From Candidatus Anammoxibacter sp. (GTDB lineage: Bacteria > Planctomycetota > Brocadiia > Brocadiales > Anammoxibacteraceae), in the NCBI GenBank assembly GCA_021777055.1, contig JAIQZO010000034.1:1-64000 (forward strand): a stretch of 64,000 bases of DNA, written 5' to 3'. Numbering within the stretch: the first letter of the stretch is position 1; each line of letters begins with the position of its first letter. This document shows positions 25,108 to 34,489 of this stretch, piece after piece. The position numbers were made by a program, and so were the translations under genes. The notes under the pieces are model-generated. The model was not told where the DNA came from. It made no database searches and saw nothing but the letters and a program-made list of their open reading frames with translations.

Positions 25108-27786
25108 ATGATTATTAAAAGATTTAGCGGATCATCAGCTTTAGTATCACTATTTCTTCCTTTTGTTTTCTATTCAACTTTTGCTTTTGTTCTTGGTTAC
25201 TTGTTTTGGCCGTACTTTTATTATGTTAAGAATGAAACAATTGTTGTCTTAGGTGCATTTGCTCTATGGAGATACGGCTGGCAGCTTACTCATTATTGCA
25301 GGTCTATGATCTTTCGATTTTACTATTTTCCTGCACTCAAGAAGAAAGCAACAAACGTTCCAGAATACAAAAAGTATCCAGAAAATATATTTTTTGTCAT
25401 TCCATCATATAATGAAGAAGCGTGGGTGAGCAGAGAAGCGTTTCATGCACTATTCTCGGAGGTTAGTAGTGTTCCTTCAAACGCTATAATAATTGTTGCG
25501 ACAGGTTCTGATGCTGACGAAAGAATAATCTCTACTATATATAAAGCTCACCCGGTAAAAGATAAAGTAACACTTGTTTTCCAACGGCAATCTCAGGGAA
25601 AAAGGATGGCAATGGGGCACGCCCTCCGGTGTGCGTCAAGGTACTATAATAAACTTATAAACGTTCAAGACGACGTGGTTGTTTTAATGGATGGAGATTC
25701 TTATCTTGAACCCGGGTCCCTTAGGAAAATTCTCCCTTTTTTTGCATCTATGCCAAAACTGGGAGCCCTTACCACAAATGAGATAGCATACATAGCCACG
25801 AGCTCCAACTGGTATAAAACTTGGTTTAATTTAAAGTTCGGGCAAAGACACATACTTTTTCAGTCCCATTCTTTATCCAAAAAAGTGCTTACCCTTACCG
25901 GTCGATTTTCTGTCTTAAGGGCGTCAATTGTTATGGAAGAAGACTTTATCCGCCAGATTGAGTGGGACATTATGAGTCATTGGAGGCATGGTAAGTTTCG
26001 GTTTCTGATGGGTGATGATAAAAGCACATGGTATTATTTGTTGAAGCATGAGTGGGAGATGCTGTACGTTCCTGACGTCTTGTGTTATAGTCTTGAGAGC
26101 AGAGATGCCCCTTTCTTTGAATTGAGTCTTTCCCTTCCATACAGGTGGTACGGCAATACATTGAGGAACAATGACAGGGCCCTGGCTATAGGATGGAGAA
26201 AGACAGGATTGTTCATTTGGATCTGCATCCTGGATCAAAGGCTTTCCATGTGGACTGCCCTTGTAGGGATAACAGGAGCCATCATGCTGGCCATTGGAAA
26301 ATCGTTCATATTCCTTCCACTATATATTTCATGGGTAATCATGGTGCGTGTTATGCAGTTGACTATTATTTCCATTTACGGGCACCCTGTAAACGTGCGT
26401 ACTATTCCGTTAATGTTATATAATCAATGGATTGGAGCTTTTATTAAGATTCACTCGTTTTTTCATCTTTCAAGTCAGAAATGGTCAAAGGGAGAGAATA
26501 CACAGGGGAAAGACAATAACTGCGCAATGATAGAGCATCCGTTTGTAAGATGGATGCCCATGTATTGTATGACCTTTTTTTATGTAATATTTTTTACTCT
26601 GCTTTTAGTGTCTCAAAATATACTGCAGGTCCCAGATATTTATTTTCTTCTCAGAAAGGTCCAGGCTTCCCATGCAAAGGGTTTCGATTATAAGGAAAAC
26701 GGAATAATCCCAGATGATGGAAAGGATGACTCTGGTTTAATAAATGCTATTATAAATGACCATGACGGTAAAGACCTTCTAACTATTACGTTGCCGCCAG
26801 GAGTCATTGATCTATTCTCCCCTGTAATTTTTAACAGGAATAATATTGTATTTAAAGGAAGAGGAAAGGCAAAGACGATCTTGCGTCTGCACCTAAAAAA
26901 AGATGATGACGCCGGTTTGCAGATTGTAGGTGGTAGGGGTAAGAGAATCGGAAAACTGTCTGCGAAAGTTACATCCAGCCAGTCAGTGTTGCCAGTGGAT
27001 TTAAAAGAGCCTTTGTCTGAAAACAATATTATCTTAATTAAGGAAGCAAATAATAACTCCTTTTTTGATGATATTAACAGTGTAGTCTGGCGAAGGAAGT
27101 ATCCTGAGATTCGGCAGACAATGATTATGGTAAACAGAAAATCAGAAGATAATAAACTGTACCTGGCAAGGAGTCTGGGAATTGACTTTAACCCTGAAGA
27201 TACATCATTGCATTATGTCAATGCAGTTAAAAATGTCTGGTTGGAAGACTTCAGTATAGAGTTCCTTATTGACGGTCATGACATAAATGAAGCAAAAGGC
27301 AAGTATGAGAATCTTTTTCCTGAATTTGCAGTGGACTCCATTGTTTTTAAATGGGCATATAAGTGTGGCCTGAAGAACATAGGCATCTTTAATTCAGGAA
27401 GGCATCCACTGGTTTTTGAAAATAGTCTGCGGTGCTTTGCTCATTCCCTAAATATAAGTGGTAGCTGGAATAAAGGGGTTGGTGGCAGTGGTTATCTGAA
27501 ATTGTCAAGATCTCATTACTGCAGGATGGTAAATCTGGATGTAAAAGATATAAGGCACATAACGATCCAATGGAGTTCCTCATATAACGTGTTAAGTAAT
27601 GTAAGGAGTATGGTTGATATAAATTACCATGGTGGCGGAGAGCATAATAACATAGTAGAAAATACTGAGCTGCTTATTCCAGAGTACCACCCTTTTAAAC
27701 CAGTATATATCACTGGGAATAGGGCCAGATGGGCACCGCCATCCGGACCGAACAACTATTTTAATGGAGAATTACAGCATCCTTGA
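25108..27786 (+). CDS. Alg8-like GT2 polysaccharide synthase fused to a pectate-lyase-like beta-helix
   Basis: The 892-residue protein has a membrane-bound family 2 glycosyltransferase (about 1-510): VIPSYNEEAWV, QRQSQGKRMAMGHALR, VVLMDGDSYLEPG (DxD), TLTGRFSVLR, GDDKSTWYYLL and LPYRWYGNTLRNN, with flanking membrane segments. After the last membrane segment (about 487-505) comes a pectate-lyase-superfamily region (about 530-890). It opens with NGIIPDDGKDDSGLINAI and continues with right-handed beta-helix-like repeats. Separate synthases and epimerases/lyases (Alg8 and AlgG) are known; the single-chain fusion is unusual. It overlaps the convergent TolC-like gene by 26 bases. Confidence 0.82.
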   Translation: MIIKRFSGSSALVSLFLPFVFYSTFAFVLGYLFWPYFYYVKNETIVVLGAFALWRYGWQLTHYCRSMIFRFYYFPALKKKATNVPEYKKYPENIFFVIPSYNEEAWVSREAFHALFSEVSSVPSNAIIIVATGSDADERIISTIYKAHPVKDKVTLVFQRQSQGKRMAMGHALRCASRYYNKLINVQDDVVVLMDGDSYLEPGSLRKILPFFASMPKLGALTTNEIAYIATSSNWYKTWFNLKFGQRHILFQSHSLSKKVLTLTGRFSVLRASIVMEEDFIRQIEWDIMSHWRHGKFRFLMGDDKSTWYYLLKHEWEMLYVPDVLCYSLESRDAPFFELSLSLPYRWYGNTLRNNDRALAIGWRKTGLFIWICILDQRLSMWTALVGITGAIMLAIGKSFIFLPLYISWVIMVRVMQLTIISIYGHPVNVRTIPLMLYNQWIGAFIKIHSFFHLSSQKWSKGENTQGKDNNCAMIEHPFVRWMPMYCMTFFYVIFFTLLLVSQNILQVPDIYFLLRKVQASHAKGFDYKENGIIPDDGKDDSGLINAIINDHDGKDLLTITLPPGVIDLFSPVIFNRNNIVFKGRGKAKTILRLHLKKDDDAGLQIVGGRGKRIGKLSAKVTSSQSVLPVDLKEPLSENNIILIKEANNNSFFDDINSVVWRRKYPEIRQTMIMVNRKSEDNKLYLARSLGIDFNPEDTSLHYVNAVKNVWLEDFSIEFLIDGHDINEAKGKYENLFPEFAVDSIVFKWAYKCGLKNIGIFNSGRHPLVFENSLRCFAHSLNISGSWNKGVGGSGYLKLSRSHYCRMVNLDVKDIRHITIQWSSSYNVLSNVRSMVDINYHGGGEHNNIVENTELLIPEYHPFKPVYITGNRARWAPPSGPNNYFNGELQHP

Positions 27787-29104
27787 AATTTTCTAATCCA
27801 GCAGCAGATACAATCTTTGCAATTATCTCATAGATCTTTATCCTTAATCCCATTATTTCATACTTTACATTGATCTTTTCAGTTAACATTAGATCAATTG
27901 CCCGTTCGGGGGTGTAATCCAGGACATCGCTCATGTCTTTAGCCCTTTCCGTCGCAGTTATTATATTGTTGCTGATTTTCTCGTATTCAAGAAGTTTAAC
28001 CAATATCTTTCTTTGTTGGAAATAGAACATCTTCGATAGTTTCTTTAGCTGCTTTTTACTTCTAACCTCGACTATAGACATTTGATGACGGTAAAGTTCC
28101 TGTTCTTTTCTGATGATTTTACCTCGGCCTTTGTAATAATGTATTGGTATTTCAAGCTGAATGCCGATGTTGTTCTCTGTATCGTCAGCTTGGTCTCTTC
28201 TATGCTGTATATATAGATCCGCAGTTAAATCATCCGCCCAGGATTTTGCGAGTTCCGCCCTTTTAATCAAATTTTCCTGTATTTTCAGATCTATTGAAGT
28301 CTCTCTAGTTTGTTTTAATAAACTATCAAGATTAATCAGCTTGCAGAATTCTATACGATTGAGAATATTAAAACTTTGTAGATCTATAATAGCTGGAGGT
28401 TCAAGCAAATCTATAATAGCTGGAGATTCAAGATTATATAAACCCTTATTAAGAAGGGCCTGGTTGTATTGGAATTTGGTTTGCTCCAGATCGTCTTTAG
28501 TTATATAGCCGTCTTTAAGCTGAGCAGATCTTCGTTTAATGATTTCTTCAAGGGTATCTGCTAATTCAAAGAAATTCAGTGATGAGATATATTCGGATAT
28601 ATTGCTAATGTCATCCAAACTGCCATTGAGTCTGAAATCTTTAATATTGTTATTTAGCTGTAATATCTGCAGTTCATTCTGTAGTTTCTCTTTTTTAAGG
28701 GTTTTTTTCGACTCATATAAGCCATCCCTGAAAAGACTCCACTGTAACTTTAAATCGTATTCGTAGTCATAGAATTCCAGGTCTTTTTCACTGTCAAACC
28801 GTAAATAGAAACCTAAAAAAGGCATCTGGTTCCCTTTCATTTCCAGATACTCCTTGGTCATTGTTTTCGTATAATTGTCAATCAAAAAGCTGTTGTCCTC
28901 AATCTTTTCAGTTAAGCTTTTTGGTATCAGAGTTTCAGACCTTAATTTCTCATTTATTCTTATTCCGTTACCAATATCGTGATATTCACCTTCATTGCTG
29001 AATGCCAGATTGCAGAATAAGATACTGATTAGTATTCCATAGGATAGATTTATAAATAGTGATAGATTTCTATTATTAACTTGCATCATTCTATTATAGG
29101 ACAT
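27761..29104 (-). CDS. TolC-like outer membrane efflux protein
   Basis: The 447-residue protein has a signal-like hydrophobic N-terminus (about 15-36). The long helical pattern of the OEP/TolC family follows, with paired coiled-coil segments (for example LAKSWADDLTADLYIQHRRDQ and the C-terminal ATERAKDMSDVLDYTPERAIDLMLTEKINVKYE). It lies convergent to the Alg44/Alg8-like pair, so it may form the outer-membrane exit for their polymer; that link is inference. A nine-residue tandem repeat (28,381-28,434) lies in the middle. Confidence 0.72.
   Translation of the reverse strand: MSYNRMMQVNNRNLSLFINLSYGILISILFCNLAFSNEGEYHDIGNGIRINEKLRSETLIPKSLTEKIEDNSFLIDNYTKTMTKEYLEMKGNQMPFLGFYLRFDSEKDLEFYDYEYDLKLQWSLFRDGLYESKKTLKKEKLQNELQILQLNNNIKDFRLNGSLDDISNISEYISSLNFFELADTLEEIIKRRSAQLKDGYITKDDLEQTKFQYNQALLNKGLYNLESPAIIDLLEPPAIIDLQSFNILNRIEFCKLINLDSLLKQTRETSIDLKIQENLIKRAELAKSWADDLTADLYIQHRRDQADDTENNIGIQLEIPIHYYKGRGKIIRKEQELYRHQMSIVEVRSKKQLKKLSKMFYFQQRKILVKLLEYEKISNNIITATERAKDMSDVLDYTPERAIDLMLTEKINVKYEIMGLRIKIYEIIAKIVSAAGLENFKDAVILH
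28381..28434 (-). repeat. 27-bp tandem duplication inside the TolC-like gene
   Basis: Two nearly identical 27-base units encode (S/P)PAII DL(L/Q)(E/S)-type nonapeptides back to back. They keep the reading frame and differ by only a few bases, which indicates a recent duplication. Confidence 0.75.
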
Positions 29105-29668
29105 TATTCTTTAAATTTACTTGGTAATTTGTAGAGTTTTTTACTAAAAGAAGATTACGTCCTATACCGCTGTTTCAATTTACCTACGCACAATCCTAAA
29201 GAGACTATAATCTTAAGTTCTGTCTGGCAGATATATAAATATTAATTGACGTAAACCAGTGTAGCTTAACCATTACAATGAATCAATACTATTTTTCAGG
29301 AAGTATGGATTATCTTTGATTTGTTGTAATATGCTAAAGGCAGAGATAAATATAGTTTGTGCATGCTGCGCTGTAAATGCTGTAATTGCCTGTCAGAAAT
29401 ACTAATAGCCAATTTCTTTTGGACATGTATCTTTGTCTATGTATAATTAGTCAGAAGGTTAATTATCGTTGTTTTCCATTTTTAAACTCGGAGGGCTGGT
29501 TTACAAAAGCCAATGGCTGTAGCTGGGACGAAGGGGTTCTTGTAGACTGTCAATTTCGGAGAGGATTTTAAAAAGGATCGTAAAGTAGATTAAAACCAAA
29601 GGTATGGGAATATAAGATTTCTTATTTACAAAATAGGTGTAAAAACAGATTGGCGGAGATAATTGGAA
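29105..29668. other. Intergenic region between divergent genes
   Basis: About 560 bases lie between the TolC-like gene and the heptosyltransferase gene. I see no RNA gene, repeat copy or convincing promoter pair. GGAG at 29,655-29,658 is the ribosome site for the gene at 29,669. Confidence 0.5.
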
Positions 29669-30721
29669 ATGAGTGACGTTCACAGGATATTGGTGCGTGC
29701 GCCAAACTGGGTTGGGGACGTGGTTATGGCCACACCTGCATTTCGGTGTATAAGGAAGAATTTTAGGTCGGCCAGAATATCGGTTTTATTAAAACCCTAT
29801 GTGAAGCTTATTTTGAAAGATGCACCATGGTTTGATGAATTTATTGAGTATGGTAGCAATGTGGGGCTTTCGGTTAAAGGAGGTATGGGATATTGTAAAT
29901 TAACTAGAAGATTAAAAGCTGAAGGCTTTGATTTAGGGTTTCTTCTTCCAAATTCTTTCAGCTCTGCTTTAATGTTTAAAATGGCGGGAATAAAGAAAAG
30001 GATTGGTTACATAAGGGATGGACGTGGCCTGCTGTTGACAGATGGTGTTAATAGGCCAATGGAAAATGGCAGATTCAGGCCCACATACATGGCGGACTAC
30101 TACCTCAAACTATGTTATAGCGCAGGCTGTGTGGATGAACGGAATGGGCTTGAACTATTTGTTTCTGAAGAGTCTGAGGCCGTACTTGAAGGGATATTAA
30201 CTAAGCTTAATATATCTAGATCGACGCCTTTGGTCCTTGTTAATCCAGGTGCCGCGTACGGTTCGTCAAAGTGCTGGACTGCAGACGGATTTGCCGATAC
30301 TATTGATATGCTGAATCATGCGTTTAGATGTAACATTCTTCTTGTAAGTGGTCCGTCAGAGATGCAGCTTGCAGATGATATAGCGTTAATTGCGAAAACT
30401 AAAGTCTTTAACCTCTCCCATGAGAATGTTAACCTTGATATCCTAAAACCTTTGGTAAAGATGAGCTCATTGCTGCTAACCGTTGATTCTGGTCCTAGGC
30501 ATTATGCTGTTGCATTTAAAACTCCTACGGTGGTATTGATGGGGCCAACAGATCCCAGGTATACTGAAACGGATAATGAGATTGGGTCGGTTATCCGTGA
30601 AGATGTGGACTGCGGCCCGTGCCATAAGAAGGTGTGTCCTGTTGATCACAAATGCATGAAAGGTATTGATCCGCAGGTAGTCTTTGATGCTTGTGCGAAA
30701 TTCATGAAACCGTTGTCGTAG
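29669..30721 (+). CDS. waaF: Glycosyltransferase family 9, heptosyltransferase II-like
   Basis: The 350-residue protein matches the LPS heptosyltransferase family. It starts ILVRAPNWVGDVVMATPAFRCIR (the VRxPNWVGD motif is typical of WaaF). It then shows PLVLVNPGAAYGSSKCW and the C-terminal donor-binding stretch LLLTVDSGPRHYAVAFKTPTVVLMGPTDPRYT. ATG at 29,669 is ten bases after GGAG; an in-frame TTG at 29,663 is too close to it. With kdsC/kdsD it supports LPS core synthesis. The exact sugar acceptor cannot be read from sequence. Confidence 0.85.
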   Translation: MSDVHRILVRAPNWVGDVVMATPAFRCIRKNFRSARISVLLKPYVKLILKDAPWFDEFIEYGSNVGLSVKGGMGYCKLTRRLKAEGFDLGFLLPNSFSSALMFKMAGIKKRIGYIRDGRGLLLTDGVNRPMENGRFRPTYMADYYLKLCYSAGCVDERNGLELFVSEESEAVLEGILTKLNISRSTPLVLVNPGAAYGSSKCWTADGFADTIDMLNHAFRCNILLVSGPSEMQLADDIALIAKTKVFNLSHENVNLDILKPLVKMSSLLLTVDSGPRHYAVAFKTPTVVLMGPTDPRYTETDNEIGSVIREDVDCGPCHKKVCPVDHKCMKGIDPQVVFDACAKFMKPLS

Positions 30722-30750
30722 TGTTGTTCTGTAAATATCAGGTATCTACT

Positions 30751-31512
30751 TTAATCTTTCTGCCACAAGACCAGCATTACATCATATAATGCATGTGTAT
30801 ATACAGCAATTCCCAATCCCCTGAACAGGTAAATTGCTGAAAGTATGGCTCCTGCCAGAAAACGAAACACAAAGCTTGCACTTGTAAACGTGTCACTGAG
30901 GGAACCTACGTAATGGATGCCGGAAAATAGTGCAGAACCTATTACAATACTCAAAATAACTACGACTGCTTTGTTAAGCCGGAGTATACTGCCTAGTAAG
31001 AATCCCAATGCCGCGAGTAAGAATAGCCGGAAAACTATCTCTTCATAAACACCTGCGCCAATGGAAAGTATGAGCTGGATGCCTTGTTCTGAGCCCAGCG
31101 GAGCTGCCAGGAAGTATGGAAGCAGATAGCCTACAAGCCGTACAACCACAGGCCCAAGAAAAACGGCATAGACCAGGCTTTCTAAAAACATCAGGATGTA
31201 AATCCTGAAATTCAGATCGCCCTTTCTTTCCAGCCTGATAATGGCAACAAAGAATGCGATCGTGACCATTAAATTAAAGATTAATGAACCATTGCGGCCA
31301 AAAAAGACAAACGGTGTCTTGACCATAACATCTGCGCTGTTTTTTATGTGTGAGCCATGTAATGCAATTCCTATTTCATAAATAACCAGTAAAGGCAATA
31401 TGAAAATAAAGCTGTTTGCAAGCTTTCTTGAATGCTTATAGTAGCTATCTTGTGCATTTTCTGCAGATCCGTTTTTGTTGTTTTGCGGTACGCTATTTGT
31501 TTTTTCATTCAT
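30751..31512 (-). CDS. CPBP-family intramembrane metalloprotease
   Basis: The 253-residue membrane protein has about seven to eight hydrophobic segments. The CPBP/Abi motifs are YEEIVFRLFLL (EExxxR, about residues 160-168) and the later SGIHYVG and YTHALYDVMLV histidines. The family includes Rce1-type prenyl proteases and bacteriocin-immunity proteins. It starts ten bases after the stop of the prenyl-reductase-like gene, so the two are cotranscribed. This may point to an isoprenoid-linked role; that is inference. ATG at 31,512 is preferred to TTG at 31,521. Confidence 0.82.
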   Translation of the reverse strand: MNEKTNSVPQNNKNGSAENAQDSYYKHSRKLANSFIFILPLLVIYEIGIALHGSHIKNSADVMVKTPFVFFGRNGSLIFNLMVTIAFFVAIIRLERKGDLNFRIYILMFLESLVYAVFLGPVVVRLVGYLLPYFLAAPLGSEQGIQLILSIGAGVYEEIVFRLFLLAALGFLLGSILRLNKAVVVILSIVIGSALFSGIHYVGSLSDTFTSASFVFRFLAGAILSAIYLFRGLGIAVYTHALYDVMLVLWQKD

Positions 31513-31522
31513 TTTGTACAAC

Positions 31523-32581
31523 TCAAATTACTTTTCTACCTGCCATTCTTTCTGCAAGTTTCCAGGATGTTGAAGTGTATTTCATCTCTTTTTGTGCTGC
31601 ATCATTATATGAGGATGCTGCATTTTTGCCTGTGCGAAAAGACTCGCATACTGCATTGCCTGCAAGTAATCCGGTTGACAATGCTGAAGATATACCTTCG
31701 CCAAACATGTTAAGGAAGCCCGCGGACTCGCCAACAAGGAGAATGTTATCTTTGCCAAGGTAAAATCGATTTGTGGAGCACATGTTATATCCTATACAGC
31801 TCGCTTTTCTTACCATCTTGTTAAGCTTCATATCGTGTTTCTCTTCTAGAAAAAGTTGGAATTTCTCAAGATACTGCGTGATCTTGTTGCCAACTTTTAT
31901 CCCCGTGCCAAAGACTAATAAATTGTCTTTTACATTAAACCATGCATAAATATCTCCAAAGTTTTCATCTAAAAAACCATGGTAGTATAATGGATCAAGA
32001 TTACAATGGCCTTCGTAATAGTTTTGGTACGCAAAGAATTTATCCAAGTTGTTTTCGAATTCAGGGTCAAGCTTTGCTCTTATGGTTGAACTGCTACCTT
32101 CTGCGCTTATCAAGAATCGACACTTTACATTTACAGGTATGTTGTTTCTGATACAGCGGACTTCTAGATTATCCCCGGATTGCTTGAATCCTACTGCTCG
32201 GCATTGATCAACAATTTGGGCACCTGAGTTTTGTGCTAACCAGTTGTCGTACTCAGATCGCCAAACATTTGGCGCTCCCTTCCCATCTGTTTTAAAGGGC
32301 CAGTCTGTGGATTTGCCATCGCTATCCCACAGCCGTACTCCTTTAAGATATGGGGGCGAAACAAATGCTGCGTCTGGAATGGTTCCAAAATACTTTTCAG
32401 TTATTTCCAGTGATTTTATAAAGATTATTCCTGAGCAGATTTTGTATCTGGGCAGTTTTTTCTTTTCAATTAAGAGCACAGAGTGTCCTTTGTCTGAAAT
32501 AGCTTTTGAAGCTGCGGAACCTGAAGGGCCGGCTCCGACGATAATTACATCGTATATTGGATTAATATATTGTTCGTTCAT
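31523..32581 (-). CDS. Geranylgeranyl-reductase-like FAD oxidoreductase
   Basis: The 352-residue protein has an N-terminal FAD-binding Rossmann motif (VIVGAGPSGSAASKAI, about 11-26) and the ICSG and GEGISSALSTGLLAG motifs of the GGR family. It has an IEKKKLPRYKICSG stretch, as seen in geranylgeranyl reductases and related Rubber/CbrA-like enzymes. Likely substrates are isoprenoid side chains of quinones or lipids. It heads a two-gene operon with the CPBP protease. Confidence 0.8.
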   Translation of the reverse strand: MNEQYINPIYDVIIVGAGPSGSAASKAISDKGHSVLLIEKKKLPRYKICSGIIFIKSLEITEKYFGTIPDAAFVSPPYLKGVRLWDSDGKSTDWPFKTDGKGAPNVWRSEYDNWLAQNSGAQIVDQCRAVGFKQSGDNLEVRCIRNNIPVNVKCRFLISAEGSSSTIRAKLDPEFENNLDKFFAYQNYYEGHCNLDPLYYHGFLDENFGDIYAWFNVKDNLLVFGTGIKVGNKITQYLEKFQLFLEEKHDMKLNKMVRKASCIGYNMCSTNRFYLGKDNILLVGESAGFLNMFGEGISSALSTGLLAGNAVCESFRTGKNAASSYNDAAQKEMKYTSTSWKLAERMAGRKVI

Positions 32582-32732
32582 GTTTTCTTACTATTAAATA
32601 ATTATATTAGCGATTGCAAAATCGTATAAATATTTTTTTAATTATTGTAATCGGTAAACTCCAGTTCCCCAAACCTTATCTTAAAAAAATTCTTCAACTT
32701 ATCCCTTATATCCAAAACTTTGGTTCTCTGTT

Positions 32733-34286
32733 TTAATAAACGTCCCATTCTCCATTTTTATAATATGTTGTAAGCACAGGGTTTAGAATTGTATTTATCT
32801 TTACATCTTTCTCTGTTTCTAATATACCCTTGCCAAAATGTGTCATGGATATAACGGCATTGTTGTTAAGGAATTTTGTATTAATATTGGTAAAACTGAG
32901 TTTCATTATATTCTCTTTTAACTGCTCTTTTGTTGAGACCTCTTCTCTTACTCCAAGGCACCATCCCCATTCGCCAAGGGTAGGAATATGATTTTGATAT
33001 GGTAAAACCGTGAAACCGCTTGCTTCCATTGTCTTTATTATGCATCTAAATGCTTTACCTGCATATACAGGACTAGTTGCTTGTGTGATAATTGCACCGT
33101 GTTTATTAAGATGATGTTTGCAAAGGCTGTAGAATTCTCTTGAGTATAGCCTTGAAAGACTTACCGATGAAGGGTCCGGCAGGTCAACTATTATTATATC
33201 GTAACGTTCTTTATTGTTTTCAAGGAAAATAAAACCATCCTTATTAATAATCTTTACACGTAGATCGTTCATGGAATTTTCATTAATTGCTGTTATTACA
33301 GGGTGGTTTCTGGATAGTGTTGTCATTGCGGGGTCAAGATCTACAACCGTTACTCTTTGGACTTCATCATATTTTAAAACTTCCCTGGCTGCTAACCCTT
33401 CTCCACCACCAAGAATTAACACATCTCGTTTTTGTCTTGTCAGCAACATTGGCAGGTGTACAAGTGGTTCGTGGTATTTGACTTCGTCGAATGTAGAAAA
33501 CTGCTCCTTTCCGTTTATGAAGAGCCAATAATCATCTTTCCACTGGGTCATGACAATTTTCTGATATCTGCTTTGTGTTTGGAATATTATCTTGTCTTTG
33601 TATTTCTTTTGTTCGCTGTAAAGGATAATCGGTTTTACGGCTATTATGAAAACAGCAAAGAAGAGTGTTGCTCCCCAGAATGAGGTCTTTAATATGCGTT
33701 TATGATAGATTAGGTGCTTATAACGATGGTATAGTACAGAAGCGACAGCGAAATTGATAATCCCCAGAGCAATTGGCGTGTATGTTAATCCTAAATATGG
33801 TAATGCAAAAAATGCGAACAGGAGACCACCGGCAAGGGCACCATAATAATCATTTTCCAGGACCGATGAGATGTTTGTCTTAAGGTCTTCATACGATTCG
33901 TTTATCCTTGTAACAATGGGGATTTCTACTCCGATTAGAAGGCCTACTACTAAACTTAAAGAGTAGATGGCAAGGCTGGTGTTTTGGCTGAATGTTGCAA
34001 GCCAGTAGCAAAGTGATACAGATAAGGCGCAAATAATAGAGAGTGTGAATTCGATAATGATGAACTTGTCTAGCAAGTTGCGGGTTATGTATCTGCTTGC
34101 TCTACTGCCAAGTCCCATGGCAAAAAGCATTAGTGACATTACGATCGTCCATTGCAGGATGGGGTTTCCAATAAGGTAGCTAGCAAGTGTGGAAAGGACA
34201 AACTCTGCGACTATTCCAGCGCATCCAGTAGCAAAGATGCTGATCTTAAGTATTCTGTTGTGTGCCAGGGATAAGGGGTTGACCAT
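32733..34286 (-). CDS. Membrane-anchored spermidine synthase-like protein
   Basis: The 517-residue protein has about seven membrane segments (1-225). A polyamine aminopropyltransferase domain follows (about 235-450): ILGGGEGLAAREVLKYDEVQRVTVVDLDP (AdoMet-type binding) and DLPDPSSVSLSRLYSREFY. The catalytic Asp of SpeE is in DLPDPS. The last 60 residues are extra. The soluble SpeE is about 290 residues, so this is the membrane-fused class found next to DUF350 proteins. The two genes upstream on the same strand support that grouping. Confidence 0.85.
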   Translation of the reverse strand: MVNPLSLAHNRILKISIFATGCAGIVAEFVLSTLASYLIGNPILQWTIVMSLMLFAMGLGSRASRYITRNLLDKFIIIEFTLSIICALSVSLCYWLATFSQNTSLAIYSLSLVVGLLIGVEIPIVTRINESYEDLKTNISSVLENDYYGALAGGLLFAFFALPYLGLTYTPIALGIINFAVASVLYHRYKHLIYHKRILKTSFWGATLFFAVFIIAVKPIILYSEQKKYKDKIIFQTQSRYQKIVMTQWKDDYWLFINGKEQFSTFDEVKYHEPLVHLPMLLTRQKRDVLILGGGEGLAAREVLKYDEVQRVTVVDLDPAMTTLSRNHPVITAINENSMNDLRVKIINKDGFIFLENNKERYDIIIVDLPDPSSVSLSRLYSREFYSLCKHHLNKHGAIITQATSPVYAGKAFRCIIKTMEASGFTVLPYQNHIPTLGEWGWCLGVREEVSTKEQLKENIMKLSFTNINTKFLNNNAVISMTHFGKGILETEKDVKINTILNPVLTTYYKNGEWDVY

Positions 34287-34489
34287 GTGTTAGCGCGGCA
34301 AATGTAACTGTTTTTGATAGCTTTTGAGCCTCTTGTGTAAAACAGAGTACAGAAATTGCGTGTTAGAACAATAGGAAACATAATGTTGTAAGCACTTGAT
34401 AATCTTCCGATAAACTAATATGCTAATAGTGCTTACATATCGTAGACAAAGAATTTCTGCGGCGTTACGCAATTGTCAATAAATTTAAT

